40,886 nucleotides of DNA from UBA10908 sp964608965 (lineage in GTDB: Bacteria > Bacillota > Clostridia > Peptostreptococcales > Anaerovoracaceae). A program made the translations under genes and the position numbers. The notes below the pieces were generated by a model. The model had not been told where the DNA came from, did not search any database, and saw only the letters and a list, made by a program, of their open reading frames with translations. Position 1 is the first letter of the stretch. Each line of letters starts with the position of its first letter. The stretch covers positions 1 to 40,886 of the forward strand of contig CAZSPZ010000015.1 of NCBI GenBank assembly GCA_964608965.1, read 5' to 3'. Below, one piece after another: positions 24,941 to 33,218 of this stretch.

Positions 24941-25129
24941 CCGATTACCCGTCGGTGCAACACCTATTCCATGCAGGTCTTCCGGCTCTGGGGTCGTTAC
25001 GCTGTTTCCGTCTTCCCGATTTCTCAGTGACTGGCCATTGGTCTTGAAACAGCATTACCCATTACGGCGGCGGGACCGCGCGGGATTTTAACCCGCTTCC
25101 CTATTAGCCGGCGAACCGGCACACAGAAT
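24941..25129 (-). ncRNA. Cobalamin riboswitch 1 (upstream of the DUF4430-ECF operon)
   Basis: On the minus strand P1 pairs ATTCTGTG (25129-25122) with CATGGAAT (24973-24966), with two G-U pairs. The interior contains GCCGGTTCGCCGGCTAA, GGTCCCGCC, CACTGAGAAATCGGGAAG and a B12 box variant AGCCGGAAGACCTGC (24987-24973). A hairpin CCGA/TCGG at 24941-24955 exposes CGGG, complementary to CCCG in the loop after GGT, matching the L5-L13 kissing contact. The P1-to-P1 length is 164 bases, the same as riboswitch 2. No clear promoter was recognised upstream. Confidence 0.95.
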
Positions 25130-25157
25130 GTTACTATTTATTTCGTTTTATTTCATT

Positions 25158-25197
25158 GCCGGGAGCTGCCATGCGGCAACCCGGCGTGCTTTTTTTT
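25158..25197. terminator. GC-rich inverted repeat after the pyruvate:ferredoxin oxidoreductase gene
   Basis: GCCGGG/CCCGGC with an inner GCC/GGC stem spans 25158-25185. A run of eight T lies at 25190-25197 on the plus strand, four bases past the stem. Its position fits the end of the minus-strand oxidoreductase gene (stop at 25204), but the U-run would serve the plus strand, so its use as a terminator is uncertain. Confidence 0.45.
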
Positions 25198-25203
25198 AAT
25201 TCG

Positions 25204-28200
25204 TTAGTCCTTCGCGATTTTCTTGTATCCTTGGAGGCGTTCCTTGGAATTTGTTTCGGCAAGGTTAAACAGTTCTTCCGCTGTATCCGGGAATTCGGAT
25301 GCAAGAGACGAATAGCGAACCTGTTCCATGATAAATTCTCTGAACGATCCGGTTGGATCCTTCGAATCTATAACGAATGGATTTTTGCCTTCGTTTTTCA
25401 GTTCGGGGTTAAACCTGAACAACTGCCAATATCCGCATTCTACAGCAAGCTTCTCGTTTTCTTGCGTCTTGCCCATGCCACGCTTCATTCCGTGGTTGAT
25501 GCACGGTGCATAGCAGATAACCAGAGAGGGACCCGCATAAGCTTCCGCTTCTTGAATCGCTTTCATGAATTGATTCTTGTCGGCGCCCATGGCCACTTGC
25601 GCCACATATACATAACCGTATGTTGCAGCCATCATGCCCAAATCTTTTTTCTTAATCTTCTTGCCCGATGCCGCAAATTTGGCAATGGCTCCGGTGGGGG
25701 TAGCCTTCGAAGACTGACCGCCGGTGTTGGAGTAAACTTCTGTATCAAACACCAGAACGTTGATATCTTCGCCTGAAGCCAGTACGTGATCGAGTCCGCC
25801 GTATCCGATATCATAGGACCAGCCGTCTCCTCCGACGCACCATACAGATTTTTTGACGACAAAATCTTTTTTCGCTTCCAGTTGCTTTGCAAGATCCAAA
25901 GACTCTCCGGAAAGTTTAGCTTCTTTTACAGCACCCAGCAAAGCATCGCTGACTTCTCTTGTCTTTGCGCCGTTGTTCATGTTGGCTAACCAGTCTGCAC
26001 AAGCCGCATTGACCTTTGCATCGCCGGATTTTTCGGCCAGAGCAACAACGATATCTTTTACTTTGTCTCTCATTTGATTGACGGCAGATGCCATTCCAAG
26101 ACCATATTCAGCATTGTCTTCGAACAGAGAGTTTGCCCAGGAAGGTCCTTTTCCTTCTTTGTCTGTAGTATAAGGCATAGAAGGTGCGGATGCGCCCCAG
26201 ATGGAAGAGCAGCCTGTAGCATTGGCAATCATCATGCGGTCGCCGAAAAGCTGCGTAATCACTTTGATGTAAGGAGTTTCTCCGCAACCTGCGCAGGCGC
26301 CGGAAAATTCAAAGTAAGGTTGAACGAATTGGCTGCCCTTGATTGACGTCTTCGCCATCAGGTTGTTCTTAGTTGACAAGCCCATCGCATACTCCCAATT
26401 GGGGGCTTCGAATTCCTGTGTTGCGAGCGGTTCCATCGTTAATGCCTTCGTCTTTGCAAGGCAGATGTCGGCGCAATTTCCGCAGCCCAGGCAATCCAAA
26501 GGAGAAACTTGTATTCTGTACTGCAATCCTTCCAGCTCTTTGCCGGTAGCCTTAAGCGTCTTAAATGTCTCCGGCGCTTTGGCGGATTCTTCCGCGTTCA
26601 GAAGGAATGGTCTGATTGTGCTATGCGGGCAAACAAAGGAGCACTGATTACACTGAATACAATTTTCAGGGTGCCACATGGGAACGCTGACGGCAACGCC
26701 TCTCTTTTCGTAAGCAGCTGTGCCGGAGGGGAATGTTCCGTCTTCTCTTCCTGTAAAGGCGCTGACAGGTAAGCTGTCGCCTTCCTGACGGTTCATCGGA
26801 ATGAGAACATCCTCGATAAATTCGGGAACTTCTTTCTTTGCTTCGTTTGCGTCTTTTGCGTCTTTTGCGTCCGCCCAGGAAGCAGGAATCGCAACCATAT
26901 GGATATCTTTTTGGCCTGCATCGACTGCATCCCAGTTCATTTTAACGATTTTTTCGCCTTTTTTGCCGTAGGCGTGCTCAATGGATTCTTTCAGGTACGT
27001 TACAGCATCCTCTACAGGAATTACTTCGGAAAGTTTAAAGAATGCAGACTGCATAATCATGTTGATTCTGTTTCCGAGTCCGATATTGGCTGCCAGTTCT
27101 GTCGCATCGATGGTATAGAATTTTATCTGGTTTTTCGCCATATACCGTCTCATGCTTGCGGGAAGATTTTCTTCCAGTTCGCTGTCTTTCCATATGCAGT
27201 TGAGAACAAAAGTTCCGCCCTTTTTAAGTCCTTTAAGAAGGTCGTACTGATTCACGTACGCTTGGTTATGGCAAGCTACGAAATCCGCTTCGGTGATCAA
27301 ATAAGTGGACTGGATTGGATTTTTCCCAAAGCGCAAATGAGAAATTGTTACGCCGCCGGACTTCTTTGAGTCATAAGAGAAATATCCTTGCGCATACATG
27401 TCGGTTTTGTCGCCGATAATTTTAATAGCCTGTTTATTTGCGCCAACCGTACCGTCTGAACCAAGACCCCAGAATTTGCAGCGTACCGTTCCGGCCGGCT
27501 CTGTTGTAATGTCTACGGTTTCAAGTGACGTATGGGTAACGTCGTCGTTGATGCCGATGGTAAATTGGTTCTTTGGTGTTTTTTCCTTTAAATTATTAAA
27601 CACGGCAACAATTTGTCCGGGTGTGGTGTCTTTTGAACCCAAGCCATACCGTCCGCCGACGATAAGCGGTGCATTCGGCTCGTCGTAATACATGGTTTTC
27701 ATGTCCATATAAAGGGGGTCGCCCATTGCTCCGGGTTCTTTTGTTCTGTCCAGAACGGCAATTTTTTTGACGGTGGCCGGCATTACTTTCTTTAAGTATT
27801 CCGGTGCCCAAGGTCTGTAAAGACGGACTTTTATCAAGCCGATTTTTTCACCTTTTGCAAGGAGCACATTCATTGTCTCTTCGATGGTTTCGCAGACAGA
27901 ACCCATGGCAACAATAATATTCTCGGCGTCCGGTGCTCCGACATAGTCGAATAATTTGTAATTTCTGCCGGTCTCTTTGGAAAGCTTGCTCATGTAATCG
28001 CTCACAATGCCGGGCAGCTCTGTATAATAACAGTTCGCGGCTTCTCTTGCCTGGAAGAAAATATCCGGATTCTGAGCGGTACCGCGGATGACGGGGTGTT
28101 CGGGATTGAGCGCGTGATCTCTGAACGCCTGTACGGCATCCATGTCGATCAGCTTGCGGAACACTTCGTAATCGATCACTTCCACTTTCTGCACTTCGTG

Positions 28201-28731
28201 AGAAGTACGGAAACCGTCGAAGAAATGAAGGAAAGGAACTTTACCCTTTATTGCCGAAAGATGTGCGACACCTGCCAGGTCCATCGCCTCTTGCACTGAA
28301 TTTGCGGATAAAAGCGCAAAACCGGTCTGCCGGGCGGCCATGACGTCGGAGTGGTCTCCGAATATAGATAATGCATGCGTCGCAAGTGTTCTTGCCGTAA
28401 CGTGGAACACGCCCGGAAGCAGCTCGCCTGCAATTTTGTACATATTTGGAATCATAAGCAACAATCCCTGAGATGCAGTATAGGTTGTCGTTAATGCGCC
28501 TGCTGCAAGAGATCCGTGAACGGTACCGGCAGCTCCGCCTTCTGACTGCATTTCCACAACTTTTACTTCCTGTCCGAACAGGTTTTTCTCTCCATGAGCC
28601 GCCATTTCGTCGACTATTTCTGCCATCGGGGAAGATGGCGTTATGGGGAAAATTGCAGCGACGTCAGTGAATGCATAGGAAACATATGCTGCTGCGGCGT
28701 TCCCATCCATGGTTTTCATTTTTTTAGCCAT
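25204..28731 (-). CDS. nifJ: Pyruvate:ferredoxin (flavodoxin) oxidoreductase, homodimeric type
   Basis: The enzyme oxidises pyruvate and CoA to acetyl-CoA and CO2 with reduction of ferredoxin, the central step of fermentative metabolism in clostridia. The 1175-residue single chain has the usual domain order: N-terminal pyrimidine-binding domain (YAFTDVAAIFPITPSSPM), CoA-binding and gamma domains, a two-cluster ferredoxin insert (CIQCNQCSFVCPHS and CLGCGNCADIC), and the C-terminal TPP domain with CAGCGETPY, NATGCSSIWG and GDGWSYDIGYGG. The threonine-rich loop NTGGQSSKATPTGA is intact. AAAGGAG precedes the ATG at 28731. The gene ends about 75 bases before cobalamin riboswitch 1. Oxygen-sensitive clusters indicate an anaerobe. 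Confidence 0.97.
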   Translation of the reverse strand: MAKKMKTMDGNAAAAYVSYAFTDVAAIFPITPSSPMAEIVDEMAAHGEKNLFGQEVKVVEMQSEGGAAGTVHGSLAAGALTTTYTASQGLLLMIPNMYKIAGELLPGVFHVTARTLATHALSIFGDHSDVMAARQTGFALLSANSVQEAMDLAGVAHLSAIKGKVPFLHFFDGFRTSHEVQKVEVIDYEVFRKLIDMDAVQAFRDHALNPEHPVIRGTAQNPDIFFQAREAANCYYTELPGIVSDYMSKLSKETGRNYKLFDYVGAPDAENIIVAMGSVCETIEETMNVLLAKGEKIGLIKVRLYRPWAPEYLKKVMPATVKKIAVLDRTKEPGAMGDPLYMDMKTMYYDEPNAPLIVGGRYGLGSKDTTPGQIVAVFNNLKEKTPKNQFTIGINDDVTHTSLETVDITTEPAGTVRCKFWGLGSDGTVGANKQAIKIIGDKTDMYAQGYFSYDSKKSGGVTISHLRFGKNPIQSTYLITEADFVACHNQAYVNQYDLLKGLKKGGTFVLNCIWKDSELEENLPASMRRYMAKNQIKFYTIDATELAANIGLGNRINMIMQSAFFKLSEVIPVEDAVTYLKESIEHAYGKKGEKIVKMNWDAVDAGQKDIHMVAIPASWADAKDAKDANEAKKEVPEFIEDVLIPMNRQEGDSLPVSAFTGREDGTFPSGTAAYEKRGVAVSVPMWHPENCIQCNQCSFVCPHSTIRPFLLNAEESAKAPETFKTLKATGKELEGLQYRIQVSPLDCLGCGNCADICLAKTKALTMEPLATQEFEAPNWEYAMGLSTKNNLMAKTSIKGSQFVQPYFEFSGACAGCGETPYIKVITQLFGDRMMIANATGCSSIWGASAPSMPYTTDKEGKGPSWANSLFEDNAEYGLGMASAVNQMRDKVKDIVVALAEKSGDAKVNAACADWLANMNNGAKTREVSDALLGAVKEAKLSGESLDLAKQLEAKKDFVVKKSVWCVGGDGWSYDIGYGGLDHVLASGEDINVLVFDTEVYSNTGGQSSKATPTGAIAKFAASGKKIKKKDLGMMAATYGYVYVAQVAMGADKNQFMKAIQEAEAYAGPSLVICYAPCINHGMKRGMGKTQENEKLAVECGYWQLFRFNPELKNEGKNPFVIDSKDPTGSFREFIMEQVRYSSLASEFPDTAEELFNLAETNSKERLQGYKKIAKD

Positions 28732-28788
28732 TATTTGTTCTCCTTTTATATATTTTTTAGCACAAAAACTAAGTACTTCGATATAAAG

Positions 28789-30015
28789 TTATATTTTGTT
28801 AATATTAACACAATTATATTGACTTCGCAACTTGAAACCCTCTGCTTCCAAAGCCTTTTCTATGCGATTTCTATGGTCGACATCCTTGGTTTCAAGGACA
28901 AGGCGAAGGTATACAGCGTTTAATCTGGTTTCCGGGTCTGTCCGGTCATGATAAACCGATACGACATTCGCGCCTTCCTGTGCCAATATTTTTGTCACAC
29001 ATTCCAGTTGACCGGGTCGATCCGCCAGTTCCACGGTAATTTCAGAAGAACGCCCCATCATGGAAAGTCCTCTGCTCATCACCCTGGACAGTATCGTTAC
29101 ATCGATGTTGCCTCCGGACACGATACAGACCACATTTTTATTTTTTAACGGCAAATTTCCATAGAGTACCGCGGCCACCGAAGATGCTCCTGCGCCTTCG
29201 GCAACAACTTTCTGTCGCTCGAGCAACGTTAATGCGGCGGCGCTGATCTGGTCATCGGTTACTGTCACGATCTCATCTACATACTTTTTACATAATTCAA
29301 AAGGCAGTTTTCCGGGGAGCTTAACGGCAATGCCGTCTGCGATGGTGGAAACGGAAGGCAACGCTTTCAGTTCGTTGTTCTTTACGGCCTCGTACATTCC
29401 GGGCGCGCCGGCTGCCTGAACGCCATAGACCTTACAATCAGGATTGATGGATTTTATCGCCAACGCAACACCTGAAATCAAGCCGCCTCCGCCTATGGGA
29501 ACAATGACCGCATCCGCCTCCGGCAGCTGCTCTAATATTTCCAGTCCGATTGTGCCTTGCCCGGCGATGACATCCGGATCGTCAAACGGATGAACAAAGA
29601 CATATCCTTTTTCATCTCGAAGTTGAAGAGCCCTTGCATAAGCGTCGTCGTAAACACCGGGAACAAGTTCAACATCCGCACCGTAATGCTTCGTTGCCTC
29701 AATCTTGGAAATGGGAGCTCCGTCCGGCAGGCATATGAGAGAACGAATGCCGTTCATCGATGCGCCAAGGGCAACCCCTTGTGCATGATTTCCGGCAGAA
29801 CAGGCGATCACACCTCTTGTCTTTTCTTCCGCAGACAGTTTAGAAATTTTATTGTATGCGCCTCGAATTTTAAAGGAACCGGTCCTCTGCAGGTTTTCGG
29901 GTTTTATATAGACATTGCAGTCCGGATGAAGACCGGTTGCTTCGATCAGGTCGGTCCTTCTGATGACACCGGCAAGTGTCTCTCTGGCCTCTTTTATATC
30001 ATTGATTGTAAGCAT
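28789..30015 (-). CDS. Threonine ammonia-lyase with C-terminal ACT domain
   Basis: A fold-type II PLP enzyme that converts threonine to 2-oxobutyrate and ammonia, either for isoleucine synthesis or for catabolism. The 408-residue chain has the Schiff-base lysine in RTGSFKIRGAYNK, the PLP phosphate-binding loop in PIGGGGLISG and SAGNHAQGVA. The last 80 residues form one ACT domain (ITVELADRPGQLECVTKIL), the arrangement of the TdcB/IlvA short clostridial type. GGAGG lies nine bases before the ATG. It lies 57 bases upstream of the oxidoreductase gene and may be co-transcribed with it. Whether it is biosynthetic or catabolic cannot be told; I give no symbol for that reason. Confidence 0.93.
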   Translation of the reverse strand: MLTINDIKEARETLAGVIRRTDLIEATGLHPDCNVYIKPENLQRTGSFKIRGAYNKISKLSAEEKTRGVIACSAGNHAQGVALGASMNGIRSLICLPDGAPISKIEATKHYGADVELVPGVYDDAYARALQLRDEKGYVFVHPFDDPDVIAGQGTIGLEILEQLPEADAVIVPIGGGGLISGVALAIKSINPDCKVYGVQAAGAPGMYEAVKNNELKALPSVSTIADGIAVKLPGKLPFELCKKYVDEIVTVTDDQISAAALTLLERQKVVAEGAGASSVAAVLYGNLPLKNKNVVCIVSGGNIDVTILSRVMSRGLSMMGRSSEITVELADRPGQLECVTKILAQEGANVVSVYHDRTDPETRLNAVYLRLVLETKDVDHRNRIEKALEAEGFKLRSQYNCVNINKI

Positions 30016-30036
30016 AAAGTTATACCTCCGCGCCTA

Positions 30037-30065
30037 ATTATATCACAGCGCGCATTTGCCTGCCA
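30037..30065 (-). promoter_or_regulatory. Extended -10 promoter of the threonine ammonia-lyase gene
   Basis: On the minus strand TGATATAAT places TATAAT at 30042-30037 with an extended -10 TG, and a weak -35 (TGGCAG, 30065-30060) lies 17 bases upstream. The ATG follows 21 bases downstream. Confidence 0.6.
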
Positions 30066-30068
30066 GTG

Positions 30069-30097
30069 TTGACAAACGATAATCATTATCTTATAAT
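30069..30097 (+). promoter_or_regulatory. Consensus sigma-A promoter of the DUF1836 gene
   Basis: TTGACA (30069-30074) and TATAAT (30092-30097) match the sigma-A consensus perfectly, with a 17-base spacer. Such a strong promoter usually needs a repressor, and the spacer holds a Fur-box-like palindrome. Confidence 0.88.
30079..30091. promoter_or_regulatory. Fur-box-like palindromic operator
   Basis: GATAATCATTATC is a perfect 6-1-6 inverted repeat that matches the core of the Fur box (7-1-7 form TGATAAT-N-ATTATCA) at 13 of 15 positions. It fills the spacer between the -35 and -10 boxes of the DUF1836 promoter, where a bound repressor would block RNA polymerase. A Fur-family regulator (Fur, PerR or Zur) is the likely binder. 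Confidence 0.65.
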
Positions 30098-30135
30098 CAA
30101 GTAACCGGAATGTTATTCATGCCCTGGAGGTCATC

Positions 30136-30744
30136 ATGCGTTACGAAGTATATGCCAAAAAACTTGCCGAAAGTTATCTGGAAAAAGGGATTACCGACGG
30201 TAAGAATTTTCCCGAAATGGAGCTCTATATAGACCAGATGGTAAAATGTCTCAATCAGGAGTTGTTCCTTTACGGAGACGGTAAAAAAACACCCATTACA
30301 AAAGCGATTATCAGTAATTACACGAAGCATAAAATGATTCCCGGACCGGTGGGAAAGCGCTACACCAAAGATCATCTTATTCTGATGTCTTTGGTTTTCT
30401 ATCTTAAAGGCTGTTTCAGCATGGATGAAATTCAAAGGCTGATGAAGCCTCTTTTAGCGAACTACACGTCCGATTTGGATGAAAAAATCGACTTTTCCAG
30501 CATGTATGCGGAAATTATAGATTTTGTAAAGAAAACAGAATCCGATTTACCCAAACGGCTTGATTTGCAGATGAGCGACATTAAGAAATTTTTAGGAAAC
30601 AGAGATGCTGCCGACGATGATACTTCCGAGTTGCTTATGCTGATCACGACACTGGTCATGCGATCCAATGCAGAACGCTTTATTGCCCAGAAACTATTGG
30701 ATGAATATTTTGAAGATGTTAAAAAGGGCAGCAAAAAAAAATAA
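30136..30744 (+). CDS. DUF1836 domain protein, probable MerR-like DNA-binding regulator
   Basis: The 202-residue protein matches DUF1836, a Firmicutes family with a MerR-like winged helix. The helix-turn-helix region is KKTPITKAIISNYTKHKMIPGPVGKRYTKDHL read in two parts (residues about 50-81), followed by helical segments (LVFYLKGCFSMDEIQRLMKP). No ligand-binding or membrane domain is seen. GGAGG is five bases before the ATG. It is expressed from a consensus promoter with a Fur-box-like operator and is divergent from the threonine ammonia-lyase gene. Target genes are unknown. Confidence 0.85.
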   Translation: MRYEVYAKKLAESYLEKGITDGKNFPEMELYIDQMVKCLNQELFLYGDGKKTPITKAIISNYTKHKMIPGPVGKRYTKDHLILMSLVFYLKGCFSMDEIQRLMKPLLANYTSDLDEKIDFSSMYAEIIDFVKKTESDLPKRLDLQMSDIKKFLGNRDAADDDTSELLMLITTLVMRSNAERFIAQKLLDEYFEDVKKGSKKK

Positions 30745-30758
30745 TCTCCCGATAAAAA

Positions 30759-30816
30759 AACGAGCCGCTTGCGGTAAGCTATGCTAAAAAGCACAGTCTT
30801 TCCCAAACGGCTCGTT
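30759..30816. terminator. Bidirectional terminator between the convergent DUF1836 and rRNA methyltransferase genes
   Basis: AACGAGCCG and CGGCTCGTT form a 9-base-pair stem around a 40-base loop that holds a smaller hairpin. On the minus strand it is followed by TTTTTTTATC, a good U-run for the methyltransferase gene; on the plus strand the tail ATGTATTTTATT is weaker. Confidence 0.75.
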
Positions 30817-30826
30817 ATGTATTTTA

Positions 30827-31963
30827 TTACGCTTTGGGCGGTCGCTGACCGTGGTATTGATAATAGCAGGTCTCGATTCGACCGTTATAAAGTTTTCGAC
30901 GGCGATCTGCGGGGCGACCGAACTTCGTTTCAAATGTCTTATCCGCAGTGATTAAGAACAACGACCACGTTGGGTTCTTTTCATAGAATTCAGTCAAAAA
31001 TTTATAGATATTATTAATATCCTTCTGTTCGCCTATACGTTCACCGTAAGGCGGGTTGGTTACAATCATGCCGTATTCTTCTTCCGCTACGAAATTTTTT
31101 ATGGGAGCGACTCTGAATTCGATGCAATCCAAAACCCCGGCTTCTTTGGCATTGGAACGGGCAGCCTCCACCGCATTTTTATCGATATCCATAGCGAGTA
31201 TTTTAATGTCTGCCGCATGATCGATTGCCGACGCTGCTGCGACGCGTTCTTGCTCCCAAAGCTCTTTTGGAATAGACATCCATTCCTCGGCGGCAAATTT
31301 TCGATACAGGCCCGGCGCTATATTTTTACCGATCATCGCCGCTTCTATGGCAAGCGTACCTGAACCGCAAAGAGGATCGGCCATCAGCCTTCCCGGTCTG
31401 AAAAAAGACAGCGAAATCATTGCGGCGCCCAAAGTTTCTTTGATAGGCGCAGCCACATCGTTCTTTCGATAGCCTCTCTTATGCAATCCCGCTCCGCTGG
31501 TATCCAGCATAATGTTTACGCGATTTTTAAGCAGGTTAAACCGGATTGTATAAAGCGCTCCGGTCTCTTCGAACCATTCCTGATCGTAAGTCTGCTGCAG
31601 ACGTTTTACGATGGCTTTTTTTATGATTGCCTGACAATCAGGAACGCTGTGTAAATCTGATTTTACCGACGTTCCGACCACCGTAAACTTTCCATCCGGC
31701 GGAATCCATTCTTCCCAGGCAATGCCTGCGGCGTTTTGAAACAAATCTTCGAAGCTGCCGGCTTGAAATTCCGCCAGCTTAATATAAACCCGATCCGCGC
31801 TGCGAAGCCATAAGTTTGAACGAACGACAGCCCTTTCGTCTCCGGTGTATGTTATTTTTGCGTCCTCGGATCCGGTCACGGTGTATCCGAGAGCTTCTAT
31901 TTCTCTTTTCACCACAGCTTCCAAGCCAAAGGTAGCTGTAGCGATTAAATTTAATTTAGCCAT
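30827..31963 (-). CDS. THUMP-domain class I rRNA (guanine-N2) methyltransferase, YpsC/RlmL-like
   Basis: The 378-residue protein has an N-terminal THUMP RNA-binding domain (about 1-160) and a Rossmann methyltransferase domain with the SAM motif LMADPLCGSGTLAIEAAMIG and the catalytic N-methyltransferase motif NPPYGERIG. It lacks the second methyltransferase domain of the long Escherichia coli RlmL/RlmKL, as does Bacillus YpsC. It most likely methylates a guanine in 23S rRNA. GGAG lies eight bases before the ATG. Confidence 0.92.
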   Translation of the reverse strand: MAKLNLIATATFGLEAVVKREIEALGYTVTGSEDAKITYTGDERAVVRSNLWLRSADRVYIKLAEFQAGSFEDLFQNAAGIAWEEWIPPDGKFTVVGTSVKSDLHSVPDCQAIIKKAIVKRLQQTYDQEWFEETGALYTIRFNLLKNRVNIMLDTSGAGLHKRGYRKNDVAAPIKETLGAAMISLSFFRPGRLMADPLCGSGTLAIEAAMIGKNIAPGLYRKFAAEEWMSIPKELWEQERVAAASAIDHAADIKILAMDIDKNAVEAARSNAKEAGVLDCIEFRVAPIKNFVAEEEYGMIVTNPPYGERIGEQKDINNIYKFLTEFYEKNPTWSLFLITADKTFETKFGRPADRRRKLYNGRIETCYYQYHGQRPPKA

Positions 31964-32045
31964 TTTTATTCTCCATGGAATGCAGGGGTGATGTGATATC
32001 TATTATATTGCATTATACAATACTTTCGTGCTAAATTGTTTCATA

Positions 32046-33218
32046 ATGAAAAACAGCTATGCGCAAAGTGACCGCTCCAATGCGGAAGCTCCCAAAGATA
32101 AATACGGGAGCGAAGAAAAGAAAATAAAAAGAGGAGCGCTGCGTCAAATAATCCGCATCGCTTTACCTCTGTTTTTTCTTGTATTGTTTTATGCTCTCAA
32201 AAGCGACGCTGAGTTGATGCATAAGATTTTGACGAATTTTTCATTTCCGCTCAGAAATTTTCTTGCACGGCTTACCTCCTTCATTCCCTTGTCGGTGGGA
32301 GAGTTGCTTTGCGTTTTTTTGATTGCCTTTTCCCTGTTTTATGTTGTAAAAGGTTTCGTCGCAGCCTATCGATCTTCTTCGCGGTTTTCAGCTGCGGCAC
32401 CAAGATTTTTTAATATTTTGACTCTGGCATTATGGATATGGGTCGGCTTTTCCTGGCTGTGGAACATAGGGTATTATGCTCCGGGATTTGCCGAAAACAA
32501 CCGGATTGCCCGCGACGATATCTTATTGGAAGATCTGGAAGTTACCACAAGATATTTTGCGGAATTAACCAATCGATATGCCGATCAAATCCAACGCGAT
32601 GAAAACGGTTTATTCGCAGAGGAAGCGGATGAATATTTCAAAGAAAGTTTGGTTGTTTATGACAATATAGAAGAAATATTTCCTTCCTTAAACTATGATT
32701 CCTATATACCCAAGCGGCTGATTTTTTCAAGGCTGCAAAGCAACATGGGTTTTACGGGGTTCTTCTTCCCGTTTACGGGAGAAGCCAATATCAATATAGA
32801 CGCCCCTGCCTGCCTTCAGCCGGTCACAATAGCCCACGAGATTGCCCATCAGCGATTGGTGACCTCCGAAGACGAAGCGAATTTTGTTGCCATCGCGGCC
32901 TGCTTATCTTCCGATTATCCGACCTACATGTACTCAGGCGCGCTGATGGGTTTAATGAAGTTGGGTTCAGCCCTTAGCGCAAGAGATCCCGAATCCTGGA
33001 TTGCAATCACCCAAACGCTGGAAGAGGATGTTGTGGCAGATTGGAACAGTAATGCCGAATATTGGACTCAAATAAAAACGCCTCTGGAGGAAGTCTCCAA
33101 AGACGTCTATGATTCCTTTTTAAAATCCAACGACCAGGTATTGGGCATCCAGTCTTATGGCGCTTGTATTGATTTACTTATTTCGCACTATTCCGCAGTG
33201 GCAGGCGCAAACCCATAA
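32046..33218 (+). CDS. DUF3810 membrane protein with HExxH zinc protease motif
   Basis: The protein of about 390 residues has three hydrophobic segments in its first half (IIRIALPLFFLVLFYAL, LLCVFLIAFSLFYVVKGF, LALWIWVGFSWLWNIGYY), then an extracytoplasmic-type region containing HEIAHQR (about residues 264-270), the HExxH signature of zinc metalloproteases, with SEDEANFVAI downstream supplying a possible third ligand. It matches DUF3810, of unknown function. The start is uncertain: ATG at 32046 or GTG at 32028, neither with a good ribosome site. It is divergent from the methyltransferase gene, and its last 31 bases overlap the end of the convergent ModA-like gene. Confidence 0.78.
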   Translation: MKNSYAQSDRSNAEAPKDKYGSEEKKIKRGALRQIIRIALPLFFLVLFYALKSDAELMHKILTNFSFPLRNFLARLTSFIPLSVGELLCVFLIAFSLFYVVKGFVAAYRSSSRFSAAAPRFFNILTLALWIWVGFSWLWNIGYYAPGFAENNRIARDDILLEDLEVTTRYFAELTNRYADQIQRDENGLFAEEADEYFKESLVVYDNIEEIFPSLNYDSYIPKRLIFSRLQSNMGFTGFFFPFTGEANINIDAPACLQPVTIAHEIAHQRLVTSEDEANFVAIAACLSSDYPTYMYSGALMGLMKLGSALSARDPESWIAITQTLEEDVVADWNSNAEYWTQIKTPLEEVSKDVYDSFLKSNDQVLGIQSYGACIDLLISHYSAVAGANP

